64,000 nucleotides of DNA, taken from assembly GCA_963742955.1 (NCBI GenBank), contig CAVUOA010000012.1, positions 1 through 64,000 of the forward strand. Direction: 5' to 3'. The notes beneath the pieces were generated by a model, which saw only the letters and a program-made list of their open reading frames with translations, did not search any database and was not told where the DNA came from. The translations under genes were made by a program, and so were the position numbers. How positions within the stretch are numbered: the first letter of the stretch is position 1; every line of letters starts with the position of its first letter. Positions 63,571 through 64,000 of the stretch are shown one piece after another. Origin of the DNA: CAVUOA01 sp963742955. Lineage in GTDB: Bacteria > Bacteroidota > Ignavibacteria > Tepidaquicellales > OLB5.

Positions 63571-64000
63571 TCATTTTACCAGCACCATTTTTTTTGTTTC
63601 AGTATATGTGATGTTGAGCTGAGCTGAAGCATCACTTATTGTTAATTTATAAAAATACACACCGCTGGAGTAGTTTGACGCGTCCCACTCAGCTACATAT
63701 GTACCGGGGGTGAATCCCTCATTGCCTCCCCGCACGGGGGAAATGAGGTTTGCGACTTCTCTTCCAAGAATATCAAACACTATTAATTTTACAGCGCTCA
63801 ATTTTGCAATCTGAAATTTAATCTTTGTTGTTGGATTAAACGGGTTAGGATAGTTTTGGGAAAGAGAAAATTCCTCCGGTACTAAGCTTGAGATTTTTTT
63901 TATTCCCGCCATTGTTGTATCGCCGTATACAATACCGTCAATGACAGCGCCTACGAGTGTATCGGTAAAACCCTCGATAGTTCCATCGGTAATATTGGAA
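63571..64000 (-). CDS. T9SS secreted protein, family 1, partial (runs off the window)
   Basis: Only the C-terminal part is present. The frame continues upstream through the window edge (SNITDGTIEGFTDTLVGAVI, then YGDTTMAGI), matching the GDTAF-linker region of family 1. It ends with a T9SS type A domain (FSLSQNYPNPFNPTTKIKFQ). The sorting domain has the loop 2 repeat (63717-63748) and the loop 3 DASAQLNI insertion (63608-63634). The start lies beyond 64000. Confidence 0.8.
   Translation of the reverse strand, partial: SNITDGTIEGFTDTLVGAVIDGIVYGDTTMAGIKKISSLVPEEFSLSQNYPNPFNPTTKIKFQIAKLSAVKLIVFDILGREVANLISPVRGGNEGFTPGTYVAEWDASNYSSGVYFYKLTISDASAQLNITYTETKKMVLVK
63717..63748. repeat. palindromic repeat inside a sorting domain (loop 2)
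   Basis: Same element as at 62282, near identical, encoding SPVRGGNEGF after REVANLI in the partial gene. Confidence 0.75.

Overview
The window looks like a chromosomal segment of an AT-rich bacterium of the Bacteroidota/Chlorobi (FCB) group, most likely the Ignavibacteria lineage. The main evidence is at least a dozen secreted proteins ending in a type IX secretion (T9SS, type A) sorting domain with the signature SLSQNYPNPFNP followed by LGREV and SGVYFYKL. One promoter fits the Bacteroidota pattern TTTG-N21-TAnnTTTG. The assignment is inferred from family signatures, not from a marker gene. No rRNA, tRNA or CRISPR array was seen.

Layout. (1) 0-10.5 kb: a hypothetical protein; a small ribbon-helix-helix regulator with its own promoter and palindrome; two paralogous secreted proteins made of 17-residue repeats with a C-terminal S74 self-cleaving chaperone; a fibronectin-III/dockerin-like protein; two T9SS cargo proteins. 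The second S74 gene and the fibronectin gene carry many single-base frameshifts. (2) 10.8-19.5 kb: a coherent redox locus. A good sigma-54 promoter precedes two degenerate GcvH-like proteins. Then come a sensor kinase with two c-type heme motifs in its periplasmic domain, an NtrC-type activator, an archaemetzincin, a Tat-exported four-cluster ferredoxin, an NrfD-type quinone subunit and a multiheme cytochrome c. I read it as a sensed and sigma-54-controlled quinone/periplasmic electron-transfer module. (3) 19.6-22.3 kb: an OmpA/VWA fusion, a WYL regulator and a 29-residue membrane peptide with its own terminator.

(4) 22.4-45.0 kb: a prophage whose head, tail and lysis genes lie on the minus strand, from small and large terminase, portal and a protease-capsid fusion through tail genes to lysis genes, with a divergent CI/LexA-like repressor at the right end. 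No integrase, transposase or replication gene was found, and host-type REP-like repeats sit in its intergenic gaps, which suggests an old or defective element. Plus-strand passengers (GtrA-like, PHP-like and ArnT-like genes, and a lipoprotein) interrupt the late genes and look like lysogenic-conversion cargo. Two copies of a previously unassigned structured RNA, sharing a 5' CAGUUCUUUG box, GUAGC boxes and a terminator-like 3' hairpin, lie in its minus-strand leaders.

(5) 45-51 kb: ordinary genes (bacterioferritin, duplicated-domain lipoprotein, orphan ABC membrane domain, SPOR protein, GYD protein, glutamate decarboxylase). (6) 51-64 kb: a long minus-strand array of T9SS cargo genes from two main paralogous families, several overlapping by 4 bp. 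Their sorting domains are repeatedly invaded, largely in frame and at the same loops, by GC-rich palindromic repeats.

A recurrent caveat: several genes (second S74, fibronectin, major tail, tape measure, 51.1 kb and 56-57 kb genes) are broken by single-base indels, many of them in homopolymers. Uncorrected sequencing error may explain part of these, and this bears directly on the proposed programmed frameshift in the tail chaperone.
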